This document shows positions 13,926-14,046 of a stretch of DNA of 14,046 bases, piece by piece (position 1 is the first letter of the stretch; each line of letters opens with the position of its first letter). The DNA comes from DATGEP01 sp035310125 (lineage in GTDB: Bacteria; Chloroflexota; Ktedonobacteria; Ktedonobacterales; JADMIN01). The position numbers were made by a program, and so were the translations under genes. The notes under the pieces were generated by a model. The model was given only the letters and a program-made list of their open reading frames with translations, was not told where the DNA came from and did no database searches. Location of the stretch: contig DATGEP010000152.1 of NCBI GenBank assembly GCA_035310125.1, positions 1-14,046 on the forward strand, given 5' to 3'.

Positions 13926-13958
13926 ACCGCCCGAGGCGGGGATGGAACCTCGGGCGGT
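13926..13958. terminator. Strong 11-bp hairpin
   Basis: ACCGCCCGAGG (13926-13936) pairs perfectly with CCTCGGGCGGT (13948-13958) around an 11-nt loop. It starts two bases after the stop of a plus-strand frame (13735-13923). There is no T-run (GGGG follows), so it is terminator-like in shape only. Confidence 0.4.
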
Positions 13959-13993
13959 GGGGTCGCCGGATGGGGTCGTCGGATGGGGCCGCC
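13956..13993. repeat. Three tandem 12-13-bp units
   Basis: ggtggggtcgcc (13956-13967), ggatggggtcgtc (13968-13980) and ggatggggccgcc (13981-13993) are near-identical neighbours. They abut the hairpin at 13926-13958. Confidence 0.6.
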
Positions 13994-14046
13994 GGGTTCG
14001 GAAGGCCGGCGTGCGCGGCCTACCCTACATCGGTGACAGCGATGGT

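Larger units (their letters stand above)
13546..14046. other. Right-end region, no convincing gene
   Basis: Short reading frames occur on both strands (a GTG-started plus-strand frame 13735-13923 rich in Gly, and opposing minus-strand frames), but none has a proper ribosome site or known product. Structures seen: a 9-bp tandem CGTATCCAT at 13560-13577, a GCGTTG/CAACGC dyad around 13653-13697, a T-box-like GGTGGCACCG at 13734-13743, a strong hairpin at 13926-13958 and three short GGATGGGG-type repeats at 13956-13993. Confidence 0.5.

Overview
The window is a GC-rich chromosomal segment of a bacterium. An ECF sigma factor coupled to a membrane anti-sigma factor carrying DGWAVG-type propeller repeats, a membrane-anchored TPR protein, a DUF998 protein and short hairpin-rich intergenic repeats together suggest Chloroflexota, most likely Ktedonobacteria. 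This placement is an inference from gene content; there is no rRNA in the window to confirm it.

Layout. (1) 1-2300: a single-chain, GmrSD-like DUF262/HNH protein with a C-terminal HEPN-like region (minus strand), less GC-rich by eye than its neighbours; probably a stand-alone defence gene. (2) 2300-3600: hairpin-bearing repeats and a two-helix membrane TPR protein (minus). (3) 3600-5600: a gene-poor stretch holding an exact 30-bp copy of part of purK, then a DUF998 membrane protein (plus) and a small P-loop kinase-like protein (minus). (4) 5780-6140: an internally deleted IS5-family insertion sequence. (5) 6430-10630: purine genes purK and purE on the plus strand, separated by a TetR regulator (minus), a divergent alpha/beta hydrolase (plus) and a Nudix hydrolase (minus). 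(6) 10710-13110: an ECF sigma factor and its membrane anti-sigma factor, overlapping by ATGA (minus). (7) 13300-13550: a small two-helix membrane protein (minus). (8) the right end has no convincing gene but holds hairpins, short tandem repeats and a T-box-like motif.

How the genes work together. PurK and PurE catalyse consecutive steps (AIR to N5-CAIR to CAIR). The TetR gene and the hydrolase diverge from an intergenic region with two related palindromes, one lying between the -35 and -10 of a good hydrolase promoter, so TetR very probably represses both genes. The sigma/anti-sigma pair reads as an envelope-sensing switch: cytoplasmic zinc-finger-like domain, one membrane helix, and an outer seven-bladed propeller as the likely sensor. 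No tRNA, rRNA or CRISPR array was seen.
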